From Candidatus Accumulibacter sp. UBA704 (GTDB lineage: Bacteria > Pseudomonadota > Gammaproteobacteria > Burkholderiales > Rhodocyclaceae): a DNA stretch of 7,335 nt. Positions 1-5,799 of the stretch are shown here, piece by piece (position 1 is the first letter of the stretch; the number at the start of each line of letters is the position of its first letter). The translations under genes were made by a program, and so were the position numbers. The stretch is from positions 1 through 7,335 of the forward strand of contig DBMG01000049.1 in the NCBI GenBank assembly GCA_002304785.1. The letters are read 5' to 3'. The notes under the pieces were generated by a model. It did no database searches, was not told the DNA's origin, and saw nothing but the letters and a program-made list of their open reading frames with translations.

Positions 1-492
1 GATGTTTTCGCCCTGCACGAACTTCGGCTGGATCACGTCGAGCAGTTTGAGCGCGGTCAAGGTTTCGATGGCGGCCTGGCCGTACGGCGCGAGCTTTGGA
101 TTGGCAATGGACACGTGCTTGAAGTCGCCTTTCTTCAGGACCTCGCCCTTGTCATCGACAAACCCCGCTTTCGACGACCACAAAACAAGCTTGCCGATGG
201 CGTAGGTGAAGCGGCTGCCGGCTATCCCGGCACCTTCCTTCTCCAGTTTTTCGGGGGTGGTGTCGTCGGCGGCGAGCAGAATTTCGAACGGCGCGCCGTT
301 CCTGATCTGCGCGTAGAACTTCCCCGTTGAACCGAAGGCCAGTTGCGCCTTGTGGCCGGTGTCCTTCTCGAACTCGGCGGCGATCTTCTGCATCGGTGCG
401 GTGAAGTTGGCGGCGACGGCGACCTGGACTTCGTCGGCGTGGGCGAGGGCAGTGCCGAGGAGGGCGAAGATGAAGGAAATTCTTCTGAACAT
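1..492 (-). CDS. modA: Molybdate ABC transporter periplasmic binding protein ModA (partial, C-terminus outside window)
   Basis: This is the N-terminal 164 residues of the periplasmic molybdate-binding protein that hands MoO4(2-) to the ModBC permease. I translated it from the minus strand, and the frame is open to the left edge. Residues 1-19 form a signal peptide: MFRR, a hydrophobic core, then AHA before DEV as the likely cleavage site. The mature part shows the family landmarks AANFT (28-31), GSTGK (54-58), LLAADD (72-77) and ANPKLAPYG (130-138), which belong to the oxyanion-binding lobes of ModA. The start at 492 is supported by AAAGGA (501-506 on the complement) seven nt upstream. That site begins right at the modE stop, only 13 nt away, so the two genes are probably co-transcribed and may be translationally coupled. 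modB and modC would be expected beyond the left edge. Family identity is very secure; only the C-terminal half is unseen. Confidence 0.95.
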   Translation of the reverse strand, partial: MFRRISFIFALLGTALAHADEVQVAVAANFTAPMQKIAAEFEKDTGHKAQLAFGSTGKFYAQIRNGAPFEILLAADDTTPEKLEKEGAGIAGSRFTYAIGKLVLWSSKAGFVDDKGEVLKKGDFKHVSIANPKLAPYGQAAIETLTALKLLDVIQPKFVQGENI

Positions 493-505
493 AGCGGATA
501 TCCTT

Positions 506-1300
506 TCAGTTGGCGACGGCGAGGATCACGTGCGAGGCCTTGATCAGCGCGCAGGCGCGCTTGCCTTCAACCAAGCCGAGTTCGTGGATGCTTTCGTTGG
601 TGATGGTGGTGACGACCAGCTTGCCGCCCGGCAGTTCGATGACCACCTCCCCGTTGATCGCGCCTTCCTGGCAGCGCACGATCGTCCCGCACAGACGGTT
701 GCGTGCGCTGGTCTTCAGGGAATCATCGGTCGTGACGATGATCCACGGTGCCTTGACCAGGGCATACGCCTCCATGCCTTCGGTCAGGCCGAGATGCTCG
801 GCGCTGTCGTGGGTGATGACCGCCGCGAGTTCGTCGCCGCCGCCGATGTCGAGAATGACCTCGGCGTTGATCGGGCCGTGCTTGACCGATTTCACCTTGC
901 CGAGGAACTGGTTGCGCGCACTGGTTTTCATGTCGAATCTCCGGATGAGTTGGTAGTACTGTTCAAAGTCGTCCATGATCTGCCCCAGTGCCGCGAGCAC
1001 CCGTTCCCGTTCCTTTTCCAGCCGCCGGTAGGCCGTGAGGACACGCCGGCCATACGGCGTCAGGCGGGTTCCGCCGCCGTGCTTGCCGCCGGTCTGACGC
1101 TCGACGACGGGCTGTTCGGACAGGTTGTTCATGCTTTCCACCGCCTGCCAGGCCGCCTTGTAGCTCATGCCCATGGCGCCTGCGGCGGTCGAGATGGAGC
1201 CGGTGGCGTCGATGCGTTCGAGCAGTTCGAGGTGGTCCCAGCGCTTGCCCCGCGCCAGCAGGGACGGAAAAGGCTTGATCGCGGCGGATGGGTCGGTCAT
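506..1300 (-). CDS. modE: Molybdate-dependent transcriptional regulator ModE (HTH plus two Mop domains)
   Basis: ModE binds molybdate and then represses molybdate uptake genes; it can also activate some Mo-enzyme genes. With the chosen start the protein has 264 residues, close to E. coli ModE (about 262). Residues 20-85 are the LysR-like winged helix, including RWDHLELLERID, the GSISTAAGAMGMSYKAAW helix-turn-helix and the GGKHGGGTRLTPYG wing. A helical linker (90-122) is followed by two tandem Mop/TOBE molybdate-binding domains, at about 126-190 and 196-262, each opening with the SARN signature (SARNQFLG and SARNRLCG). The ATG at 1300 is preferred over ATGs at 1309 and 1342: GGAAG lies 9 nt upstream of it, but abuts the 1309 ATG. 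The gene leads a modE-modA operon on the minus strand. A ModE-box-like palindrome overlapping its promoter suggests autoregulation. Function is well supported; the exact start is slightly uncertain. Confidence 0.96.
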   Translation of the reverse strand: MTDPSAAIKPFPSLLARGKRWDHLELLERIDATGSISTAAGAMGMSYKAAWQAVESMNNLSEQPVVERQTGGKHGGGTRLTPYGRRVLTAYRRLEKERERVLAALGQIMDDFEQYYQLIRRFDMKTSARNQFLGKVKSVKHGPINAEVILDIGGGDELAAVITHDSAEHLGLTEGMEAYALVKAPWIIVTTDDSLKTSARNRLCGTIVRCQEGAINGEVVIELPGGKLVVTTITNESIHELGLVEGKRACALIKASHVILAVAN

Positions 1301-1330
1301 GGTTTTCATCTTCCAGTTCGTGCGGTTCGT

Positions 1331-1355
1331 CGTTATTACCACACACTACATAACG
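1331..1355. promoter_or_regulatory. Putative ModE operator (Mo box)
   Basis: A perfect inverted repeat, CGTTAT (1331-1336) and ATAACG (1350-1355), separated by 13 nt. The right part, CTACATAACG, resembles the half-site of the E. coli modA operator as I remember it; the known ModE boxes are AT-rich inverted repeats with CGTTAT/ATAACG ends. It lies about 30 bp upstream of the modE start and covers the -10 element and spacer of the predicted modE promoter. Binding of Mo-loaded ModE there would block transcription of modE-modA. This is a prediction from pattern and position only. Confidence 0.7.
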
Positions 1356-1362
1356 CTAGCAA
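1333..1362 (-). promoter_or_regulatory. Putative sigma-70 extended -10 promoter for modE-modA
   Basis: Reading the minus strand, TTGCTA (1357-1362) serves as -35, followed after 18 nt by TAATAA (1333-1338) as -10. TGG immediately precedes the -10 and gives the extended TGn motif. Transcription would begin near 1326, giving a short leader before the modE ATG at 1300. The overlap with the ModE-box palindrome supports the assignment, since a repressor site normally covers such elements. The -35 is only moderate. Confidence 0.5.
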
Positions 1363-1364
1363 CA

Positions 1365-1386
1365 ACAGTGCCGGAACAGTGCCGGA
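1365..1386. repeat. Perfect tandem duplication of an 11-mer
   Basis: ACAGTGCCGGA occurs twice head to tail (1365-1375 and 1376-1386), just upstream of the predicted modE -35 element. It could be a simple replication slip or a pair of regulator half-sites one helical turn apart. Nothing else supports a function. Confidence 0.6.
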
Positions 1387-1675
1387 ATGTTCGTGAGGTG
1401 TCTCATTTTGCGACGTCGGCCCGCAAATCAAAGGAGGAGACGGCCACAGGCGATCTTGGCGAGATGTAGGCGGAATGGCACGTTCCCAACACGGGTTGGG
1501 GGAGACGCTACAAATTCGGAATCTTGTTGATCAACGTACCGGGCGAGGATGTTTCTTCAGGAACATGCAGAGAGAAGTGGCAGTCAAAGAAATAGAAACA
1601 GGCCACAGCGTGGCCTTTCGTCAAATAGTCGTCCCGTTGCGAGGATTTCGCACATCACGTCGGGAGGTCTTAATC
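1387..1675. other. Non-coding region upstream of the cupin gene, with two hairpins
   Basis: No convincing gene is seen between the modE promoter and the cupin start. The cupin reading frame stays open upstream to an ATG at 1475, but that stretch shows no recognisable protein signature. Structures present are a 6-bp stem CCCAAC/GTTGGG with loop ACGG (1485-1500), a 10-bp palindrome GTTGATCAAC (1526-1535), and a stronger 7-bp stem AGGCCAC/GTGGCCT with loop AGC (1600-1616). The last one, followed by TTCGTC, lacks a real T tract, so it is not a good intrinsic terminator. These could act in the leader of the cupin gene or bind a regulator, but no promoter can be assigned confidently. Confidence 0.4.
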
Positions 1676-2227
1676 ATGTTCAATAAGGATCGGTTCATTC
1701 AGGATTGTTTGGGCGCTATATCCGAAGGCCATGAGGCAATCAGGGAGTTGGTGGCAGAAGCAGTTTCCGATCGAGTGGGGATGATGGCCGGGCTTGGCGA
1801 GCCGGAACATGCAGGGCTTACGCCGCTATACAGATCGCCGGATCTGACGATCATCAACTTTGTCTGGGCGCCGTGCATGAGCTTGATGCCGCACAACCAC
1901 CAAATGTTTTCCGTGGTCGGCATTTATACGGGGCGCGAGGACAACGTCTTTTGGAAGCGGACAGGAATGTCGATCGCGGCGGCAGGCGCCAAATCGCTGG
2001 CTGCTGGAGAGGTGGCCACGCTCGACCGTGATGCCATCCATTCAGTACTGAACCCGATTGGGAAAATGACCTGTGCGATTCACGTTTATGGCGGCGATTT
2101 CTTCGCTCCGCCCACCCCGCGAAGTGAATGGGACCACGAAACGCTGACCGAACAACGCTGGAATGTTGAGCACGCGAAGGCATTGTTTCGTGAGGCGGAG
2201 GCACGCTTTCGTGCGACCGCTCTTTAG
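1676..2227 (+). CDS. Cupin-fold, cysteine-dioxygenase-like metal-dependent protein
   Basis: A 183-residue cytosolic protein resembling the predicted metal-dependent double-stranded beta-helix family often annotated as cysteine dioxygenase-like. The region MPHNHQMFSVVGIYTGRED (71-89) carries the H-x-H pair (H73, H75) and the GxYxGREDN strand. DRDAIHSVLNPIG (118-129) supplies a third likely metal ligand, H122, and IHVYGGDFF (135-143) is the conserved C-terminal strand, followed by PRSEWD. By analogy with thiol dioxygenases it may bind Fe(II) and oxidise a small thiol, but the substrate cannot be read from the sequence. The start at 1676 is chosen because GGGAGG (1662-1667) sits 8 nt upstream; the in-frame ATG at 1475 would add 67 residues without family similarity. 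It stands alone on the plus strand, with a 254-bp gap to the next gene, and has no known role in nitrogen fixation. Confidence 0.85.
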   Translation: MFNKDRFIQDCLGAISEGHEAIRELVAEAVSDRVGMMAGLGEPEHAGLTPLYRSPDLTIINFVWAPCMSLMPHNHQMFSVVGIYTGREDNVFWKRTGMSIAAAGAKSLAAGEVATLDRDAIHSVLNPIGKMTCAIHVYGGDFFAPPTPRSEWDHETLTEQRWNVEHAKALFREAEARFRATAL

Positions 2228-2253
2228 CCGACCGAATTCGTTTGGCTGACTAA

Positions 2254-2441
2254 CATGCAGAGGTCCACTGGTACCAGCCTCCCAACGACGCGATCGCCTG
2301 CTCATTCGATGTGTGGAAGCGTGCCGCTCAATGGCTATTGCAGAATGTCTGATTCGCGTAGCTGTAGATCCCGAAGATGAAGTCGAACTGATCACCGACT
2401 TCAACGAGGCGTTATCGCACAGTCTTTCTTTCGTGCGGTGA
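2254..2441 (+). pseudogene. Possible frameshifted remnant of a small unidentified gene
   Basis: The gap between the cupin gene and the permease contains two overlapping open stretches in different frames. The first (2254-2352) has no start codon and reads HWYQPPNDAIACSFDVWKRA followed by AQWLLQNV and a stop. The second (ATG 2331, stop 2439-2441) encodes 36 residues including CLIRVAVDPEDEVELITDF. Both read like ordinary protein, and together they suggest one gene broken by a frameshift and lacking its start. The 2331 ATG has no well-spaced ribosome site. I do not recognise the family, and chance open frames in GC-rich DNA remain a real alternative. Confidence 0.2.
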
Positions 2442-2481
2442 TACGGAGTTCATGTATGCCTTCCTCGGAGGTAAACAGGCC

Positions 2482-3342
2482 ATGAGCACGCAACCGTTAC
2501 CTCCAGTCCGCCTGATTTCGCTCGTCGCCTTGACCATGCTCGCCTTCGCGGCGAACTCGATTCTTTGCCGCTTGGCGCTAAAGACAACCGACATCGACGC
2601 CGCGACCTTTACGACGATCCGGCTCGCCTCCGGCGCTCTCGTGCTGATGACGATTCTTTATGTGCGCGGAGCTAGCAGTGCATTCTGCGGTTCATGGTCG
2701 GCCGCGGCGGCCCTTTTCATCTATGCGGCCGCATTCTCATACGCCTACATCGACCTGCCTGCGGCAGTTGGCGCGTTACTTCTCTTTGGGGCTGTGCAGG
2801 TGACGATGATCAGTGTCGGACTCAAGACCGGGGAGCGATTCTCCGCGCTGCAGTGGGCGGGATTTCTGCTGGCGGTTGGGGGGTTGGTCAACTTGCTCCT
2901 GCCCGGCCTGTCGGCGCCAAAACCGCTCGCTGGAGGGTTGATGCTCCTTGCCGGTTGCGCTTGGGGCACGTATTCGCTCTTCGGTCGCAAACTCGGCAAC
3001 CCAAGTGCAGGGACCGCGTGCAATTTCGTCCTCACGTTGCCCTTCACAGCCATCCTGAGTGTCGTCACCTTATCCTCGGCGCGACTTGACGGCGCGGGGA
3101 GCGCGTATGCGATGGTTTCAGGCGCGCTGGCATCAGGAATTGGCTACTCCATCTGGTACGCCGTATTGCCATCGCTGTCAGCAACCGTGGCGGCAACCCT
3201 TCAACTCTCGGTACCGGTCATTGCGGCAGTCGGTGGCGTCCTTTTCCTCGGCGAAGATTTCACCCTCCGCCTTGCGCTCTGTTCGATTTCAATTTTGGGC
3301 GGTATTGGCTTGGTGATTGCGGGCAAGCGTCCAAAAGGGTAG
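2482..3342 (+). CDS. EamA/DMT-superfamily inner-membrane permease
   Basis: A 286-residue hydrophobic protein of the drug/metabolite transporter superfamily (EamA, formerly DUF6). It has about ten predicted transmembrane helices in two homologous EamA halves. The first half begins at VALTMLAFAANSILCRLALK, a typical DMT first helix with the N-x-x-x-x-R/K pattern, and includes DAATFTTIRLASGALVL. The second starts around the GGLMLLAGCAWGTYSLFGRK segment and ends with a LGGIGLVIAGK helix before a short basic tail. Substrates of such exporters (amino acids, metabolites, nucleotides) cannot be predicted here. The start at 2482 is preferred because GGAGG (2467-2471) lies 10 nt upstream and related proteins begin close to the first helix. 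An ATG at 2452 would add 10 residues and has a poorly spaced GGAG. The gene converges with nifQ and may be accessory cargo together with the cupin gene. Confidence 0.88.
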   Translation: MSTQPLPPVRLISLVALTMLAFAANSILCRLALKTTDIDAATFTTIRLASGALVLMTILYVRGASSAFCGSWSAAAALFIYAAAFSYAYIDLPAAVGALLLFGAVQVTMISVGLKTGERFSALQWAGFLLAVGGLVNLLLPGLSAPKPLAGGLMLLAGCAWGTYSLFGRKLGNPSAGTACNFVLTLPFTAILSVVTLSSARLDGAGSAYAMVSGALASGIGYSIWYAVLPSLSATVAATLQLSVPVIAAVGGVLFLGEDFTLRLALCSISILGGIGLVIAGKRPKG

Positions 3343-3517
3343 TTCGCCGGCCTCACACCGGGCGGCGCGCATCCGTTTCCAGCATCGTGTCTAGAGTTCT
3401 GTGTAAACTCGCCGCTGCACTCTGTCGGTTGTCATGTAGCTTTAACCGCGCAGTTCGCAGTTAAGCCACTCGTTGCGCTTGATAAGAGCATCTACGGTTG
3501 CACTCGGTTTCTCCGCC
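3343..3517. other. Convergent intergenic region with hairpins
   Basis: The gap between the ends of the permease gene and nifQ. It holds a 5-bp inverted repeat GAGTT/AACTC (3394-3410) and a longer interrupted hairpin at 3442-3464: TTAAC-C-GCG, loop CAGTT, CGC-A-GTTAA. The second is roughly symmetric and could weakly terminate transcription from both sides, but neither strand has a run of Ts after it. No coding sequence is visible. Confidence 0.3.
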
Positions 3518-4063
3518 TCACGCGCCTTCGGGACCAAAACAGATCCGGTAGTCGCAGCACTCCGCGCAGTGCGGCGACTTGCAGATCAGCACGCCGGCGC
3601 TTTCGCATAACTGGCGGTAGAAGAACTTCTTCCACTTCATGTCCTTGTCGTTCAGCACGGCGAGCGACGGGAAGTGGTTCTGCATCAGGGTCGAGAGTAC
3701 CTTTCGGCTGGGCAGGCCCATGTCCTGCCAGAGATGGTTCTCCCCCATCGCTGCGGTGGCGATGGCGTGCGCCAGCCAGGTTTCCATCTCCTCGCCGTGC
3801 GCCCGGTGGGCGAGCAGCAGGGCGACGATGTCGTCGAATTCGTCGTATTCGAAAAGTCTCAAATCGCCAGAAGTCCCGTTGCGGCACTCCAGGCCGGGGA
3901 AGAAGGCGTCGAGCAGGTTGCGGAATCCGTCTTCGTTCAGACCGCGGATCAGGGGTTGGCGCATCGCCAGCAGGGACTGCGTGATGACGCCGGCGAAAGC
4001 GATGGTGGCTGGGTCGTCCGGGTAGCGGGCGAGGGCCAGAGGGGGCAAAGAGGGCAGGGGCAT
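3518..4063 (-). CDS. nifQ: Nitrogen fixation protein NifQ, Mo donor for FeMo-cofactor synthesis
   Basis: NifQ is thought to carry a Mo-Fe-S cluster and to supply molybdenum to the NifEN/NifH complex during FeMo-cofactor assembly. The protein has 181 residues. Its diagnostic C-terminal motif C-x4-C-x2-C-x5-C is intact (C161, C166, C169, C175, within LICKSPHCAECCDYRICFGP), preceded by the family segment MGENHLWQDMGLPSR (106-120) and by NHFPSLAVLNDKDMKWKKFF (129-148). Further cysteines are C60, C153 and C170. The ATG at 4063 is preceded by GAGGAGA (complement of 4068-4074) at good spacing. The gene is transcribed away from nifE, and a sigma-54 promoter at 4184-4199 on the minus strand with NifA sites upstream fits nif control. 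The predicted leader of about 110 nt contains a REPIN-like element. Its neighbourhood with modE-modA and nifEN is functionally coherent. Confidence 0.95.
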   Translation of the reverse strand: MPLPSLPPLALARYPDDPATIAFAGVITQSLLAMRQPLIRGLNEDGFRNLLDAFFPGLECRNGTSGDLRLFEYDEFDDIVALLLAHRAHGEEMETWLAHAIATAAMGENHLWQDMGLPSRKVLSTLMQNHFPSLAVLNDKDMKWKKFFYRQLCESAGVLICKSPHCAECCDYRICFGPEGA

Positions 4064-4095
4064 AACGTCTCCTCGATAGTTGATGCGTCGTTTCT

Positions 4096-4162
4096 CCGTC
4101 GTCCCGGCGGACGCCGGGACCCAGCGCGGCGTACTCGATTCCGGCCTGCGCTGGAATGACGG
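4096..4162. repeat. REPIN-like element, copy 1 (two inverted REP arms)
   Basis: Two 29-nt arms in inverted orientation (4096-4124 and 4134-4162) around a 9-nt loop. The arms match at 21 of 29 positions after reverse-complementing one of them. Each arm is itself a hairpin: the left one has a perfect stem GTCCCGGCG/CGCCGGGAC, and the right one ATTCCGGC/GCTGGAAT with a single G-T wobble. The outer ends read CCGTC and GACGG. The element lies between the predicted nifQ sigma-54 promoter and the nifQ ribosome site, so it would be part of the nifQ leader RNA. It matches the copy at 5800-5873. No transposase is present, so mobilisation would need a REP-associated transposase elsewhere. Confidence 0.8.
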
Positions 4163-4183
4163 TGCTGAGCCTTGTCATCACAA

Positions 4184-4199
4184 AGCAAGACGCTTTCCA
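4184..4199 (-). promoter_or_regulatory. Putative sigma-54 (-24/-12) promoter for nifQ
   Basis: On the minus strand the sequence is TGGAAAG-CGTC-TTGCT. The -24 element matches TGGCACG at 5 of 7 positions, the -12 element TTGCT is a full match, and the invariant GG and GC are separated by exactly 10 nt. Transcription would begin near 4173, giving a leader of about 110 nt before the nifQ ATG. The two NifA sites lie roughly 66 and 108 bp upstream of that start, within the range used by NifA. Confidence 0.65.
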
Positions 4200-4230
4200 G
4201 GTTGGAAACCGGTGTTTTCCGGTATTTGAA

Positions 4231-4246
4231 TGTCGCTTTCCCGACA
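4231..4246. promoter_or_regulatory. NifA upstream activator site 1
   Basis: A perfect TGT-N10-ACA site (TGT 4231-4233, ACA 4244-4246). It lies about 119 bp upstream of the predicted nifE start point and about 66 bp upstream of the predicted nifQ start point on the other strand. Its centre is 42 bp from site 2, close to four turns of the helix, so both NifA dimers would sit on the same face of the DNA. Confidence 0.8.
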
Positions 4247-4272
4247 ATCGAGCGTGTGTTCCTACGCCTGTC

Positions 4273-4288
4273 TGTCACGATTGTCACA
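4273..4288. promoter_or_regulatory. NifA upstream activator site 2
   Basis: A second perfect TGT-N10-ACA site (TGT 4273-4275, ACA 4286-4288), about 77 bp upstream of the predicted nifE start point, which is a typical NifA distance. It could also serve nifQ from about 108 bp. I looked for an IHF site between it and the nifE promoter and did not see a convincing one. Confidence 0.82.
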
Positions 4289-4331
4289 AGCATGCAACGT
4301 GCGAAATCCCATGAAAACAGCGTATTAGCCG

Positions 4332-4347
4332 TGGCACGGCGATTGCA
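4332..4347 (+). promoter_or_regulatory. Sigma-54 (-24/-12) promoter for nifE-nifN
   Basis: TGGCACG-GCGA-TTGCA is a complete match to the sigma-54 consensus, with GG and GC 10 nt apart. Transcription would start near 4358, leaving a leader of only about 15 nt that contains the nifE ribosome site (AAGGA, 4361-4365). Together with two upstream NifA sites this is a textbook nif promoter. Confidence 0.93.
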
Positions 4348-4372
4348 TGGGCAGGGGCGAAAGGATGCCACC

Positions 4373-5788
4373 ATGAGAACCAGCGACATCGCCCTGCTGA
4401 TCGACGAGCCGGCTTGTTCGAACAACACGAACAAGGAGAAGGGCGGCTGCACGCGCCCGAAGCCGGGTGCCACCGCCGGCGGTTGTTCGTTCGATGGCGC
4501 GCAGATCACGCTGTATCCGATTGCCGACGTCGCGCACATCGTGCATGGGCCGATCGCCTGTGCCGGCGATTCGTGGGACAACCGCGGCACGCGCACGACC
4601 GGGCCGGGCCTGTTCCGCATCGGCATGACCACTGACTTGTCCGAGCAGGACATCGTGATGGGGCGCAGCGAGAAGCGCCTGTTCCATGCCATCAAACAGG
4701 CCATCGACAGTCATTCTCCGGCGGCTGTTTTCGTCTACGCCACCTGCGTCACCGCGATGATCGGCGACGATCTGCTGGCGGTGTGCAAGGCGGCGGAAAA
4801 GCGCTGGGGCGTGCCGGTGGTGCCCATCGACGCGGCGGGATTCTACGGGTCCAAGAAACTCGGCGACCGCATTGCCGGCGAGGCCATGTTCGAGTATGTG
4901 ATCGGCACGCGCGAGCCCGATCCGGTGCCGGAATCGGCGCAACGTCCGGGCATCACGGTGCATGACATCGCGCTGATCGCCGAATACAACATCCGCGGCG
5001 AGTTCTGGCACGTGGCGCCGCTGTTCGACGAACTCGGCCTGCGGGTCATCGGTTCTCTTTCCGGCGACGCCCGCTTCCGTGAAGTGCAGACAATGCACCG
5101 TGCCAAGGCATCGATGGTTGTCTGTTCGAATGCGTTGCTCAACGTGGCGCGCAAGCTCAATGACAGGTGGGGCGTGCCGTACTTTGAGGGCAGCTTCTAC
5201 GGCATCTCCGACATGTCGCAGGCGCTGCGCGAGTTCGCCCGGCTGCTCGGTGACCCGGATCTCACCGCGCGCACCGAAGCGCTGATTCTTCGCGAGGAGG
5301 CCAGAGTCAACGCCAGCCTTGAACCGTGGCGCGCCCGCCTCAATGGCAAGCGTGCCCTGCTGTATACCGGCGGCGTCAAGTCGTGGTCAATCATTTCGGC
5401 CCTGCACGATCTTGGCATGGAGGTGGTGGCCACCGGTGTGCGCAAATCCACAGAAGGCGACAAGGAGCGCATCCGTGACCTGTTGGGCGACGATGCCCTG
5501 ATGCTGGAAGACGGCAATCCGGCCGGGCTGCTCAAGGTGTTCAACGAACGGGGCGCCGACGTGCTGATCGCCGGCGGGCGCAACCTCTACACCGCGATGA
5601 AGGCGCGCATCCCCTTCCTCGACATCAACCAGGAGCGCGAATACGCCTACGCCGGTTACGCCGGCATGGTCGAAATGGCCCGGCAACTGGCGCTGACCAT
5701 CGAGAACCCTGTGTGGACGGCAGTGCGCAAACCGGCGCCGTGGGCGACCGGGAAGGCTGTTGGAGAAGTCGTGGGGGTGGTGCGATGA
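4373..5788 (+). CDS. nifE: FeMo-cofactor scaffold subunit NifE
   Basis: NifE forms the NifE2N2 scaffold with NifN. There the NifB-derived 8Fe core (L-cluster) is matured by adding Mo and homocitrate before transfer to NifDK. The protein has 471 residues, normal for the family. The N-terminal segment DEPACSNNTNKEKGGC is followed by KPGATAGGCSFDGAQITLYP and by DVAHIVHGPIACAGDSWDNR, all typical of NifE. Expected ligand cysteines are present: C38, C63 and C125 for the P-cluster-like [4Fe-4S] cluster shared with NifN, and C251 (VVCSNALLN) at the position corresponding to the cofactor-binding cysteine of NifD. These are offset by one from the A. vinelandii numbering as I recall it. The start at 4373 follows AAGGA (7-nt spacing) and lies just downstream of the sigma-54 promoter. 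An in-frame ATG at 4172 lies upstream of that promoter and is rejected. Confidence 0.98.
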   Translation: MRTSDIALLIDEPACSNNTNKEKGGCTRPKPGATAGGCSFDGAQITLYPIADVAHIVHGPIACAGDSWDNRGTRTTGPGLFRIGMTTDLSEQDIVMGRSEKRLFHAIKQAIDSHSPAAVFVYATCVTAMIGDDLLAVCKAAEKRWGVPVVPIDAAGFYGSKKLGDRIAGEAMFEYVIGTREPDPVPESAQRPGITVHDIALIAEYNIRGEFWHVAPLFDELGLRVIGSLSGDARFREVQTMHRAKASMVVCSNALLNVARKLNDRWGVPYFEGSFYGISDMSQALREFARLLGDPDLTARTEALILREEARVNASLEPWRARLNGKRALLYTGGVKSWSIISALHDLGMEVVATGVRKSTEGDKERIRDLLGDDALMLEDGNPAGLLKVFNERGADVLIAGGRNLYTAMKARIPFLDINQEREYAYAGYAGMVEMARQLALTIENPVWTAVRKPAPWATGKAVGEVVGVVR

Positions 5789-5799
5789 ACTCATTTCTT

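Noticed and set aside
350..1396. Long plus-strand open frame opposite modE and modA
   Set aside because: It is an antisense shadow caused by high GC; the minus-strand proteins are clear ModE and ModA.
1476..1491. Sigma-54 promoter candidate starting TGGCACG upstream of the cupin gene
   Set aside because: The -24 element is perfect, but the obligatory GC at -12 is missing (AC at 1489-1490), so it is unlikely to work.
1475..1675. 67-residue N-terminal extension of the cupin protein
   Set aside because: No recognisable domain or signal is encoded there, and the ATG at 1676 has a strong GGGAGG ribosome site at 8 nt.
3394..3410. Intrinsic terminator between the permease gene and nifQ
   Set aside because: The stem is only 5 bp and there is no run of Ts on either strand.
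3440..3466. Integron attC-like ends (TTTAAC and GTTAAGC)
   Set aside because: The structure is only about 25 nt, far shorter than known attC sites, its left end does not fit RYYYAAC, and no integrase or cassette array is seen.
4172..4372. N-terminal extension of nifE from an in-frame ATG at 4172
   Set aside because: The stretch spans both NifA sites and the sigma-54 promoter, so it would lie upstream of the transcription start. Family similarity begins at the ATG at 4373, which has its own well-spaced AAGGA.
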